Shown: positions 7,239-13,703 of the stretch, in pieces
Layout of the letters: the number at the start of each line of letters is the position of its first letter
Position numbering within the stretch: the first letter of the stretch is position 1
DNA from: DATACN01 sp038215095
Lineage (GTDB): Bacteria; Actinomycetota; Thermoleophilia; Solirubrobacterales; Thermoleophilaceae
Assembly (NCBI GenBank): GCA_038215095.1
Contig: JBBQRG010000048.1
Location: 1-23,952, forward strand
Length of the DNA stretch: 23,952 nucleotides
Direction: 5' to 3'
Notes under the pieces: generated by a model
Database searches by the model: none
Seen by the model: the letters and a program-made list of their open reading frames with translations, nothing else
What the model was told of the DNA's origin: nothing
Made by a program: the position numbers and the translations under genes

Positions 7239-7322
7239 AGGGACCGTGCGCACTCGGCCGAGCCGAGCGCTTCGGCTAGAGGGACCGTGCGCACTCGGCC
7301 GAGCCGAGCGCTTCGGCTAGAG
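7236..7322. repeat. Tandem 41-bp palindromic repeat (two copies plus tail)
   Basis: Two near-perfect units start at TAGAGGGACCG (7236 and 7277), followed by a partial third start TAGAG at 7318. Each unit has three palindromes in a row: GTGCGCAC, CTCGGCCGAG and a hairpin AGCCGA-GCGCT-TCGGCT. The CTAG at the unit joint supplies a TAG on both strands: thiD uses the first on the plus strand and the opposing gene uses the complement at 7317-7319. The position between two convergent genes suggests a bidirectional terminator role, but there is no T-run. Confidence 0.9.
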
Positions 7323-7688
7323 CGCTACGTCCTGCTCGGCGAGCCAATGCGCGACGAGCTCGGGCGGCTTGCCGTGGTACTCGTCGCGGGCGGCCTGCTC
7401 GAGCAGCCGCACGGGCTCGCCGTCCAGCTCGTCGCGGCGGTGGGCGAGCTGCAGGATCAGGGCGGACATCATCGTGACCGCCGGGTCCTCCTCCTGCGGG
7501 TCCACGCGGCCTACGACCTCGGCGAGCTCGGTCTCCAGGCGCGGAACGTCGGCGCTGACAGGCTCGTCGCGGTCCTGGAGGTGCTCCACCAGGTAGGCCA
7601 CGCCGTCGTTGGCGCCGAGCGGGTCCACGACGTCAGCCGCGCGGTTCACGACCTCCGATAGCGTCGCCGGCTGCGGCTCCGTGGGCAC
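7317..7688 (-). CDS. Hypothetical acidic helical protein
   Basis: A 123-residue protein I do not recognise. It is acidic and looks largely alpha-helical, with no signal peptide, membrane segment or cysteine. The middle has S-A-L-I-L-Q-L-A-H-R-R-D-E-L and the end H-G-K-P-P-E-L-V-A-H-W-L-A-E-Q. Third codon positions are strongly G/C, as in neighbouring genes, which supports a real gene. The GTG at 7688 has no clear ribosome binding site. It is divergent from the gene at 7745 across a 56-base region with a palindrome. Its stop codon lies in the last bases of the tandem repeat, so the repeat may have set or replaced the original C-terminus. Confidence 0.7.
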   Translation of the reverse strand: MPTEPQPATLSEVVNRAADVVDPLGANDGVAYLVEHLQDRDEPVSADVPRLETELAEVVGRVDPQEEDPAVTMMSALILQLAHRRDELDGEPVRLLEQAARDEYHGKPPELVAHWLAEQDVAL

Positions 7689-7723
7689 CTTTTGGCGCCT
7701 ACCCGCCCCTCCGGAGACGAAAC

Positions 7724-7740
7724 GCGTGACATAATCACGC
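7724..7740. promoter_or_regulatory. Perfect inverted repeat (putative operator) over a -10 box
   Basis: GCGTGA-CATAA-TCACGC: perfect 6-base arms with a 5-base AT-rich centre. It covers the -10 element of the plus-strand gene at 7745 and lies in the divergent region of the minus gene starting at 7688. The geometry suits a dimeric repressor or autoregulator. No regulator is identified. Confidence 0.45.
7727..7735 (+). promoter_or_regulatory. Extended -10 promoter for the gene at 7745
   Basis: TG-A-CATAAT is an extended -10 (TGN followed by five of six TATAAT bases). The hexamer ends nine bases before the GTG start, so the transcript should be leaderless or nearly so. No -35 box is evident. Confidence 0.5.
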
Positions 7741-7744
7741 CCCT

Positions 7745-7996
7745 GTGATCCGCTTCCTGCGCATGAAGCCCGGGCATGGCGAGCTGCTCCTAGCGGAGGG
7801 CGACCGCCAGGTGCGCGAGGACGAGGAGCGGCTCGTGGAGGAGTTCCGGCGCCAGCTGGACGAGGGCATGTGGGCCGCGGTGCCCACGGTCAACTCCGGC
7901 AGCGGCCGCCGCGAGGCGCAGATGATCAGGGACTACGGCGAGATCCCAGCCGGGGCGGAGCGCGTGATCTTCTTCCCGCGCGCCTCGGGCGGCTGA
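7745..7996 (+). CDS. Hypothetical small protein
   Basis: An 83-residue protein I do not recognise. The N-terminal half is rich in Glu and Arg and probably helical (E-D-E-E-R-L-V-E-E-F-R-R-Q-L). The C-terminal half contains N-S-G-S-G-R-R-E-A-Q-M-I-R-D-Y-G and ends in V-I-F-F-P-R-A-S-G-G. There is no membrane segment. The GTG start is supported by the extended -10 nine bases upstream. It is followed after nine bases by the membrane-anchored gene at 8006, which overlaps ilvD, so all three are probably transcribed together under the palindrome at 7724-7740. Confidence 0.7.
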   Translation: MIRFLRMKPGHGELLLAEGDRQVREDEERLVEEFRRQLDEGMWAAVPTVNSGSGRREAQMIRDYGEIPAGAERVIFFPRASGG

Positions 7997-8005
7997 GGCA
8001 GGCCC

Positions 8006-8623
8006 TTGCTGCTCGCGCTGCTCGCCCTCTCGCTGATTGCACTGGCCCTCGCGGCCCCGATGCTCGCGCGTGAGGCGCGCCGCTGGCGCAAGCAGCGCTC
8101 CGACCGGCGCGCCGCAGCCGAGAACATCCTCGACGTCCCCTTCTACGACCCGGGCCGCGAACGCCGCGCCGAGCAGCGCGCCCGCGAGCTGCTGCGCTCC
8201 TGCGTGAACGACGAGGAGTGGGGCATGTACCGCGACCTCGGCTTCATCCGCGTCGAGGGCCGCCACGCGCGCCGCGCCGCCGACGGCCGCAAGACCCGCG
8301 CCCCCTACGCCTACCTTGTCTACCCCAACAAGCCGATCGTGGCCTACGTGCCCGAGACGGGCCAGCTCCTCAGCGAGTACTGCGTGGAGTTCCCGGACCT
8401 GGGCGGCGGCAGCGGCGGCCGCACCCGCCTGCCGGCGTCGGACGACGTGCTCGCCAAGTGGATGGCGCTCACCTCCGACGAGGCGAGGGTGATCCGGCGG
8501 GCCAACATGCACCTGGTCGGGCGCCAGCTCGACCCCGCGCGCCTGCGCAGGGACCTGTGGCGGCTCGCCGAGTGGGAGCGCCGCCGCGCCGGCGGCGCGG
8601 TCAGCCGCAGCAGCAGTCGGTGA
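8006..8623 (+). CDS. Hypothetical membrane-anchored protein
   Basis: A 205-residue protein with one N-terminal hydrophobic helix (residues 1-18, mainly Leu and Ala), then a basic stretch and a soluble domain. The segment A-R-E-L-L-R-S-C-V-N-D-E-E-W-G-M-Y-R-D-L-G-F-I-R-V continues through Y-V-P-E-T-G-Q-L-L-S-E-Y-C-V to L-P-A-S-D-D-V-L-A-K. From memory it resembles a domain seen in many phage and hypothetical proteins that begins with an 'L-T-x-E-Q' helix and ends with 'LLAxKLxLExDE'; this is a resemblance only, and no function is known to me. The TTG start is uncertain but gives the complete hydrophobic helix. The stop overlaps the ilvD GTG (GTGA), so expression is tied to ilvD. Confidence 0.7.
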   Translation: MLLALLALSLIALALAAPMLAREARRWRKQRSDRRAAAENILDVPFYDPGRERRAEQRARELLRSCVNDEEWGMYRDLGFIRVEGRHARRAADGRKTRAPYAYLVYPNKPIVAYVPETGQLLSEYCVEFPDLGGGSGGRTRLPASDDVLAKWMALTSDEARVIRRANMHLVGRQLDPARLRRDLWRLAEWERRRAGGAVSRSSSR

Positions 8624-10293
8624 CCGACGACACGCGCCGCCGTAGCCGGGCGATCCTCGATGGACCGGACCGCGCCGCCGCTCGCGCCTACCTGAAGGGC
8701 ATCGGCTACGACGACGCCGCGCTGCAGCGCCCGATCGTCGGCGTGGCGAACACCTGGACCGAGACGATGCCCTGCAACTTCCACCTGCGGCGGCTCGCCG
8801 AGAAGGTGAAGGAGGGCGTCCGGGCCGCGGGCGCGACGCCGATGGAGTTCAACACCGTGGCGATCTCCGACGGGATCACGATGGGCACCGAGGGCATGAA
8901 GACCTCGCTCGTCAGCCGGGAGGTGATCGCCGACTCGATCGAGCTGGTCACGCGCGGGCACCAGTTCGACGCGGTGATCGCGCTGAGCGGCTGCGACAAG
9001 ACGATCCCGGGCTGCGTGATGGCGCTGGCGCGGCTCGACGTGCCGAGCCTGATGCTCTACGGCGGCTCGATCGCGCCCGGGCGCTTCAAGGGCCACGACG
9101 TGACGATCCAGGACGTGTTCGAGGCGGTGGGCGCCCACGCAGCCGGCGACATGACCGACTCCGACCTGGCCGAGCTCGAGGCCAGCGCCTCGCCGGGCGC
9201 CGGCGCCTGCGGCGGCCAGTTCACGGCGAACACGATGGCGATGGCCTTCGAGGTGCTCGGCATCTCGCCCGTGGGCAGCTCGATGGTGCCCGCCGAGGAC
9301 GGCAAGAAGGGCAAGGTCGCCGAGGAGTGCGGCCGCCTGGTCGTCGACGTGCTCAAGCGCGGGCTGAAGCCGAGCCGCCTGATCACCAAGGACTCGCTGG
9401 AGAACGCGATCGCGGGCGCGGCCATGAGCGGCGGCTCCACCAACGTGGTGCTGCACCTGCTCGCCGTGGCGCGCGAGGCGGGCGTGGAGCTCACGATCGA
9501 CGACTTCGACCGCATCGCCTGGAGCACCCCGCTGCTCTGCGACCTGAAGCCGGGCGGCCGCTTCGTAGCCACCGACCTCTACCGCGCCGGAGGCGTGCCG
9601 CTGGTGATCAAGCGCCTCGGCGAGGCCGGCATCCTCCACCGCGACGCGGTCAGCGTGAGCGGCGAGACGCTCGGCGAGGTGGCCGACCGCGCCGAGGAGA
9701 CCGAGGGCCAGCCGGTGGTGCGTCCGCTCGACGACGCGATCAAGCCGAACGGTGGCTTCGCGATCCTCCGCGGCAACCTCGCCCCGGAGGGCTGCGTGGT
9801 CAAGCTCTCGGGCCACGACCGCACCGAGCACCGCGGCCCGGCGCGCGTGTTCGAGTCAGAGGAGGAGGCCTTTGCCGCGGTCAAGGAGAAGTCGATCGAG
9901 CCCGGCGAGGTGGTGGTCATCCGCAACGAGGGCCCGGCGGGCGGCCCCGGCATGCGCGAGATGCTTCAAGTCACGGCCGCGCTCGTGGGGGAGGGGCTCG
10001 GTGACTCCGTGGCGCTGCTCACGGACGGCCGCTTCAGTGGCGCCACCCACGGCTTCATGGCCGGGCACGTCGCCCCCGAGGCCCCGCGCGGCGGCCCGAT
10101 CGCCGCGGTGCGCAACGGCGACACGATCGTCTTCGACGTGGCCGCCCGCGAGCTCAACGTGGACCTGCCCGAAGACGAGATCGCCGAGCGGGTGGCCGCC
10201 TACCAGGTGCCCGAGCCGAAGTACACGAGTGGAGTGCTAGGCAAGTACGCTAAGCTGGTCGGCTCGGCCGCCGAGGGCGCCGTCACCAGCTGA
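8620..10293 (+). CDS. ilvD: Dihydroxy-acid dehydratase
   Basis: A 557-residue enzyme that dehydrates 2,3-dihydroxy acids to 2-keto acids in isoleucine, valine and pantothenate synthesis. Three conserved cysteines that ligate the iron-sulphur cluster are visible: Cys52 (M-P-C-N-F-H), Cys125 (S-G-C-D-K-T) and Cys197 (G-A-C-G-G-Q-F). Also present are S-D-G-I-T-M-G-T-E-G-M, M-S-G-G-S-T-N and T-D-G-R-F-S-G-A-T-H-G near the end. The frame is open upstream to 8218, but the GTG at 8620, overlapping the previous stop, gives the normal N-terminus. All three Cys suggest a 2Fe-2S type enzyme. No other branched-chain gene is nearby. Confidence 0.96.
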   Translation: MTDDTRRRSRAILDGPDRAAARAYLKGIGYDDAALQRPIVGVANTWTETMPCNFHLRRLAEKVKEGVRAAGATPMEFNTVAISDGITMGTEGMKTSLVSREVIADSIELVTRGHQFDAVIALSGCDKTIPGCVMALARLDVPSLMLYGGSIAPGRFKGHDVTIQDVFEAVGAHAAGDMTDSDLAELEASASPGAGACGGQFTANTMAMAFEVLGISPVGSSMVPAEDGKKGKVAEECGRLVVDVLKRGLKPSRLITKDSLENAIAGAAMSGGSTNVVLHLLAVAREAGVELTIDDFDRIAWSTPLLCDLKPGGRFVATDLYRAGGVPLVIKRLGEAGILHRDAVSVSGETLGEVADRAEETEGQPVVRPLDDAIKPNGGFAILRGNLAPEGCVVKLSGHDRTEHRGPARVFESEEEAFAAVKEKSIEPGEVVVIRNEGPAGGPGMREMLQVTAALVGEGLGDSVALLTDGRFSGATHGFMAGHVAPEAPRGGPIAAVRNGDTIVFDVAARELNVDLPEDEIAERVAAYQVPEPKYTSGVLGKYAKLVGSAAEGAVTS

Positions 10294-10319
10294 GGCCGCA
10301 TCCCCCAGAGCACCGACAC

Positions 10320-10335
10320 GGCCGCGAACGCGGCC
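10320..10335. terminator. Hairpin between convergent ilvD and hydrolase genes
   Basis: GGCCGCG-AA-CGCGGCC: perfect 7-base GC arms with a 2-base loop (or 6-base arms with a GAAC loop), in the 55-base gap between two convergent genes. There is no T-run, as is common in GC-rich actinobacteria. It may serve both strands. Confidence 0.45.
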
Positions 10336-10348
10336 CAGGCGCGGGCGC

Positions 10349-11335
10349 TCAAACGCGCTCGCTCTCGCCCTCTACAGACTCCTTGTCCTCCGAGGGTCCC
10401 GTCTCCGCCAGGAACTCCATCAGCAGGTCGTTGAAGGCGGTCGGGCGCTCGAGCATCGGCACGTGGCCGGTGTCGTCCATCACCACCTTGCGCGCGTCGC
10501 CGATCAGGCGCTCGAACTCGCCGGCGTCGTGCACCGAGATCACCGAGTCCTTGGCGCCCCAGACCACCAGCGTCGGAACCTCTATCTCGGAGATGCGGTC
10601 GCGGAAGTCGTACTCGAGGTTGGCGCGGAGGGCGTCATGGAAGCTCGGCTTGCCGGCGCCCTTCATCAGTCCCTCCCACGCGAGGTCGGGCTTCAGCCTG
10701 GCCGGGTGCCGCGCGACCAGCGCGAGCGCCAGGTGGCGCGTGATGGGCCGCCCTGCCAAAGACCGGTGGCGCGCGGCGGTGGCGGTTGTGAGCACCTGCG
10801 CGACCCGGCCGAAGGTCATCGCCGGGGCCCGGTAGAAGCTCGTGTTCGAGATGCCGGCGGCCGACACCAGCACGAGTCGCTCGACCCGCTGGGGGAACTG
10901 GACCGTGAGCTCGGAGGCCACGAAGCCGCCCATCGAGTTGCCGACCACGTGCACGCGCTCGACTCCGAGCGCCGCGAGGAAGCCGTCCACCGTGCGGCCG
11001 TAGCCCTGGATCGAGGTATCGCCCGACACGTCTCCCGACAGGCCATGGCCGGGCAGGTCGAGGGCGAGCACGCGGCGCGACTGCGCGATCCGCGGGATGT
11101 TCTCCAGCCAGTTCTGCCACTGGCCGGCGAGGCCGTGAACCAGCAGGACGGGGGTGTCGTCGCCCTCGCCGATGTCCACGTAGTTGATGCTGGTCCCCAC
11201 CTCGACCCGGCCCAGGTGACGCGCCCAGTCGACCTGGCGCCAGTTCGGCTCGGCGCTGATCCCGTAGTCCTCGTCTGCTTCGCGTGCCTTCCAGGGGGCC
11301 GCGGGCGGTGAGGTGGCGGGGACGAGCTTCGGCAC
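10349..11335 (-). CDS. Alpha/beta hydrolase
   Basis: A 328-residue alpha/beta-hydrolase-fold enzyme. The oxyanion segment L-L-V-H-G-L-A-G-Q-W-Q-N-W (64-76), L-D-L-P-G-H-G-L-S (92-100), nucleophile elbow G-N-S-M-G-G (Ser134), acid in W-G-A-K-D-S-V (Asp263) and histidine in D-T-G-H-V-P-M-L-E (His291) form a complete catalytic triad. The substrate cannot be told from sequence; esterase, epoxide-hydrolase-like or meta-cleavage-hydrolase relatives are all possible. A cap region lies between about 160 and 245. The last 18 residues are acidic and not part of the fold. The GTG at 11335 is ten bases from a TACCCT hexamer on its strand. No signal peptide is seen, so it is probably cytoplasmic. Confidence 0.88.
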   Translation of the reverse strand: MPKLVPATSPPAAPWKAREADEDYGISAEPNWRQVDWARHLGRVEVGTSINYVDIGEGDDTPVLLVHGLAGQWQNWLENIPRIAQSRRVLALDLPGHGLSGDVSGDTSIQGYGRTVDGFLAALGVERVHVVGNSMGGFVASELTVQFPQRVERLVLVSAAGISNTSFYRAPAMTFGRVAQVLTTATAARHRSLAGRPITRHLALALVARHPARLKPDLAWEGLMKGAGKPSFHDALRANLEYDFRDRISEIEVPTLVVWGAKDSVISVHDAGEFERLIGDARKVVMDDTGHVPMLERPTAFNDLLMEFLAETGPSEDKESVEGESERV

Positions 11336-11344
11336 GAGCGCCCT

Positions 11345-11350
11345 TAGGGT
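11345..11350 (+). promoter_or_regulatory. Putative -10 box for the HAD gene
   Basis: TAGGGT, eight bases before the GTG at 11359, within a 23-base divergent gap. It overlaps the minus-strand -10 of the hydrolase gene by five bases. Confidence 0.4.
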
Positions 11351-11351
11351 A
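11346..11351 (-). promoter_or_regulatory. Putative -10 box for the alpha/beta hydrolase
   Basis: On the minus strand this reads TACCCT, ten bases before the GTG at 11335. The same bases serve in the other orientation as part of the plus-strand TAGGGT, giving a nearly symmetric bidirectional promoter. Confidence 0.4.
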
Positions 11352-11358
11352 GAGAGGA

Positions 11359-11922
11359 GTGGCCCGCATAGCGCTGGACATCGACTCGACCCTGCACCAC
11401 TACTGGGATCTGCTCCAGCGCATCGCGCGCGAGCGCTACGGCGTGGACCTGCCCTACGAGGAGCAGCGCGACTGGGGCATCACGGCCCTCGAGCGCGACG
11501 CGCTCGTGCACTGCGTCGAGGAGACCCACTCCGACGAGAACGTCGAGTCGGCAGAGCCGTACCCGGGCGCCGTGGAGGTCGTCCGGCGCTGGCACGACGA
11601 GGGCCACTGGATCCACGTCACGAGCCACCGCCGCGACGCCGCCGAACCGGCGACGGCGCGCTGGCTGGAGCGGATCGGCATGCCCTACGACGACCTCCAC
11701 TGCTCGTTCGACAAGATCAGCCGCTGCGTCGAGCTGGACGTCGACCTGCTCGTGGACGACAGCCCGGTGAACATCACCCGCGCCCGAACGGCCGGAATGC
11801 AGGCAGCCACGATCGTGCATCCGTGGAATGAGGAACTAGTAGGCGAAGAAGGGGTAGTGGGCGCCACCGATTGGCCGCAGCTGGAGCGTCGGCTGAGGCC
11901 TGTGCTGGCGAGGTTCGACTGA
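11359..11922 (+). CDS. HAD-family phosphatase, 5'-nucleotidase (NT5C)-like
   Basis: A 187-residue HAD-superfamily protein. Motif I is L-D-I-D-S-T-L (nucleophile Asp7, general acid Asp9), motif II is H-V-T-S-H-R, a Lys follows in F-D-K, and motif IV is L-L-V-D-D-S-P (Asp133, Asp134). The layout, with a small helical cap between motifs I and II and a length near 190, resembles the 5'(3')-deoxyribonucleotidase (NT5C) group, so dephosphorylation of nucleotides is the likeliest role; the substrate is inferred. The GTG at 11359 places motif I at the extreme N-terminus, as in relatives. It is divergent from the hydrolase with 23 bases between, and its TGA stop directly precedes the heptamer repeat block. 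Confidence 0.82.
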   Translation: MARIALDIDSTLHHYWDLLQRIARERYGVDLPYEEQRDWGITALERDALVHCVEETHSDENVESAEPYPGAVEVVRRWHDEGHWIHVTSHRRDAAEPATARWLERIGMPYDDLHCSFDKISRCVELDVDLLVDDSPVNITRARTAGMQAATIVHPWNEELVGEEGVVGATDWPQLERRLRPVLARFD

Positions 11923-12030
11923 GTGGGCAGTGGGCAGTGCGCAGTGGGCAGTGAATAGGGCGCGGTCCGCAGCTGGTTCTGCCCACCCCGGAGCCGGCGA
12001 AGCCGGCTCGCCCACTGCCCGCTGCCCACT
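11923..12030. repeat. Inverted heptamer repeat block filling a convergent intergenic region
   Basis: Four tandem heptamers GTGGGCA, GTGGGCA, GTGCGCA, GTGGGCA (11923-11950) face inverted heptamers at 11980-11986 and 12010-12029 (GCCCAC, TGCCCGC, TGCCCAC). Bases 11923-11942 pair with 12010-12029 with one G-T wobble and one mismatch in 20. Inside lies a perfect hairpin GAGCCGGC-GAA-GCCGGCTC (11991-12009). The block runs exactly from the HAD gene stop to the stop of the opposing gene at 12031. It could act as a bidirectional terminator. Confidence 0.8.
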
Positions 12031-12747
12031 TCAGCCGGCATAACCGAAGCGCTCGAGCACAGGGATCTCGTGTATTTGCGGCGGCTGCAAGTGATCCCAC
12101 AGGATCCCCGCCGGGCGGTTGTAGGCGCCGTCGACTTCGATTACCGCGCGTGGCGTCGCGATCAGGTTCACGGGGATGTCGTGGCCGGTCATCATCAGGT
12201 TCTCGCGGAGGATCTGGATGGGGTGGACCGTGGTGGCCACCTGGGTGTGGCGATCGATGCGCCCGACCTCGCAGAGCAGGCCGTACTCGAGGTCGGAGAA
12301 GCCGCCGCCCTTGCCCATGCGGGCGCCCTTCAGGTTCACCGCCACGGAGCCGGTCAGCACCAGGTCGAGCTCGGGGACCTGGTCGAGGTCGATCACCTGG
12401 CCGAGCTTGAGGGCGCCCTTGATCGTGGCGGCCTCGCGCAGCTCGTCGTTTGAGAGCTTCTTCGGGTCGAGCAGCCGAAAGGGGTGCTGGTCGCGCAGCC
12501 GCGGCACCGCCATCACGAGCGTCTTGCCCTGTGAGAGCGCGAGGCGCCGCGCGTGCGTCTGGGGCGAGTCGGGGTTGGCCTTGACGACCTCGGCGTTGGT
12601 CCAGGCCGGGTGCTTGGCCAGCCGCTCCGCGGCGCCCTTGGCCCCGGCGAAATTCGGGATCCGCCCCTCGGCGCCGGGAAAGCGCGACACGCCCTCGCGG
12701 TCCATCGCCCGCCAAACCTCCCGTCGCACCTCGTCCTTGGCTCGCAT
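12031..12747 (-). CDS. 5-formyltetrahydrofolate cyclo-ligase family protein
   Basis: A 238-residue protein of the 5-formyl-THF cyclo-ligase / MTHFSD-like group. The N-terminal helix is followed by R-F-P-G-A-E-G-R-I-P-N-F, K-A-N-P-D-S-P-Q, an ATP-binding-type segment R-M-G-K-G-G-G-F-S-D-L-E-Y (143-155) and A-T-T-V-H-P-I-Q (171-178). The family converts 5-formyl-THF to 5,10-methenyl-THF using ATP. This longer form, with the R-I-P-N-F motif, is the branch annotated in archaea and actinobacteria, whose activity is less well tested than the short bacterial YgfA type. The ATG at 12747 has a TACGAT hexamer nine bases upstream. It is divergent from the acyltransferase gene. Confidence 0.85.
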   Translation of the reverse strand: MRAKDEVRREVWRAMDREGVSRFPGAEGRIPNFAGAKGAAERLAKHPAWTNAEVVKANPDSPQTHARRLALSQGKTLVMAVPRLRDQHPFRLLDPKKLSNDELREAATIKGALKLGQVIDLDQVPELDLVLTGSVAVNLKGARMGKGGGFSDLEYGLLCEVGRIDRHTQVATTVHPIQILRENLMMTGHDIPVNLIATPRAVIEVDGAYNRPAGILWDHLQPPQIHEIPVLERFGYAG

Positions 12748-12756
12748 CAGCGCGGG

Positions 12757-12762
12757 ATCGTA
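12757..12762 (-). promoter_or_regulatory. Putative -10 box for the cyclo-ligase gene
   Basis: On the minus strand this reads TACGAT (TAnnAT), nine bases before the ATG at 12747. It is consistent with a leaderless transcript. No -35 box is apparent. Confidence 0.4.
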
Positions 12763-12781
12763 ACGTCGCCCCGGTCGGGCC

Positions 12782-12790
12782 TGACAGAAT
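12782..12790 (+). promoter_or_regulatory. Extended -10 promoter for the acyltransferase gene
   Basis: TG-A-CAGAAT, a TGN-extended -10 ending seven bases before the ATG at 12798. It closely parallels the TG-A-CATAAT element at 7727-7735 and predicts a leaderless mRNA. Confidence 0.45.
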
Positions 12791-12797
12791 CGGATCG

Positions 12798-13703
12798 ATG
12801 GCAGACGGACAACGCACGCCGCTCTCCATGCGCGAGGGCAAGCCGGCGCTGGGCGCCGGGCCGCCTCTGCCCGCCCTGCGGCGCGAGGAGCTGCGCGAGC
12901 ATTTGCCCGGCGTCGAGCCCGACCGTCAGCTCACCGACTGGGGCCGCAGCGAGCGCATCGAGGGGCTTATGGACCAGACGCTCGTCGAGTTCTTCTACCG
13001 CTACTGGTTCCGCGCGGAGGTCGAGGGCATCGAGAACGTGCCGGCGAACGGCGGCGGGCTGCTCGTGTCGAACCACTCGGGTGCGCTGCCGCCCGACGCG
13101 GCGATGATCGCGAAGGCTGTCAAGGAGGAGCACTCGCACCCCCGCCCGGTGAACATCACGGTCGAGCACTTCTTCAAGGGCTACCCGGGGTTCTCCATGC
13201 TGATCCCGAAGATCGGCTGCGTGGCGGCGCACCCGGCCAACGTGCAGCGGCTGCTGTTCGACGAGGAGCAGCTCGTCCTCGTCTTCCCCGAGGGCCGCAA
13301 GGGCACCGAGAAGCTCTACAAGGACCGCTACCGGCTGCGCCGCTTCGGCCGCGGGGGCTTTGTGGAGGCCGCCATGCGCGCGAAGGCGCCGATCGTGCCC
13401 GTGTGCGTGGTCGGCGCGGAGGAGGCGGCGCCGGTGTTCGCCCAGATGAACCTCATGAAGCGCCTGACGGGGCTGCTCTACTTCCCGATCACCCCGACCT
13501 TCCCGCACTTCGGGCTGCTGGGGATGCTCGGCTACCTGCCGGCCAAGTTCAAGGTGCGCTTCCTCGAGCCGATCCAGTTCGAGGAGGAGGGCATGCACGA
13601 GGACAAGGCGCTCGTGCAGACCGTCGCGAACGAGGTCCGCGCACGCATCCAGGAGAACCTCTGGGACATGGTCAGCCGGCGCAGGTCGGTGTGGTTCGGA
13701 TGA
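12798..13703 (+). CDS. Lysophospholipid acyltransferase (PlsC-like) family protein
   Basis: A 301-residue protein with glycerolipid-acyltransferase signatures. Motif I reads S-N-H-S-G-A-L-P-P-D, with His93 and Asp100 separated by six residues rather than the usual four. Motif III is V-F-P-E-G-R-K-G-T (FPEG at 163-166), and A-P-I-V-P-V-C-V-V-G follows. The family transfers acyl chains to lysophospholipids or related acceptors at the inner membrane face; the acceptor here is unknown. There is no membrane helix at the N-terminus. The ATG at 12798 follows an extended -10 by seven bases. The stop overlaps the ATG of the SDR gene (ATGA), so both are co-translated. The pairing recalls the adjacent Rv0501 (galE2) and Rv0502 in Mycobacterium tuberculosis, from memory. 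Confidence 0.87.
   Translation: MADGQRTPLSMREGKPALGAGPPLPALRREELREHLPGVEPDRQLTDWGRSERIEGLMDQTLVEFFYRYWFRAEVEGIENVPANGGGLLVSNHSGALPPDAAMIAKAVKEEHSHPRPVNITVEHFFKGYPGFSMLIPKIGCVAAHPANVQRLLFDEEQLVLVFPEGRKGTEKLYKDRYRLRRFGRGGFVEAAMRAKAPIVPVCVVGAEEAAPVFAQMNLMKRLTGLLYFPITPTFPHFGLLGMLGYLPAKFKVRFLEPIQFEEEGMHEDKALVQTVANEVRARIQENLWDMVSRRRSVWFG

Noticed and set aside
7287..7661. Plus-strand frame opposite the small gene at 7317-7688
   Set aside because: It also starts inside the repeat and is antisense to the better-supported minus-strand gene, whose codon third positions fit the genome.
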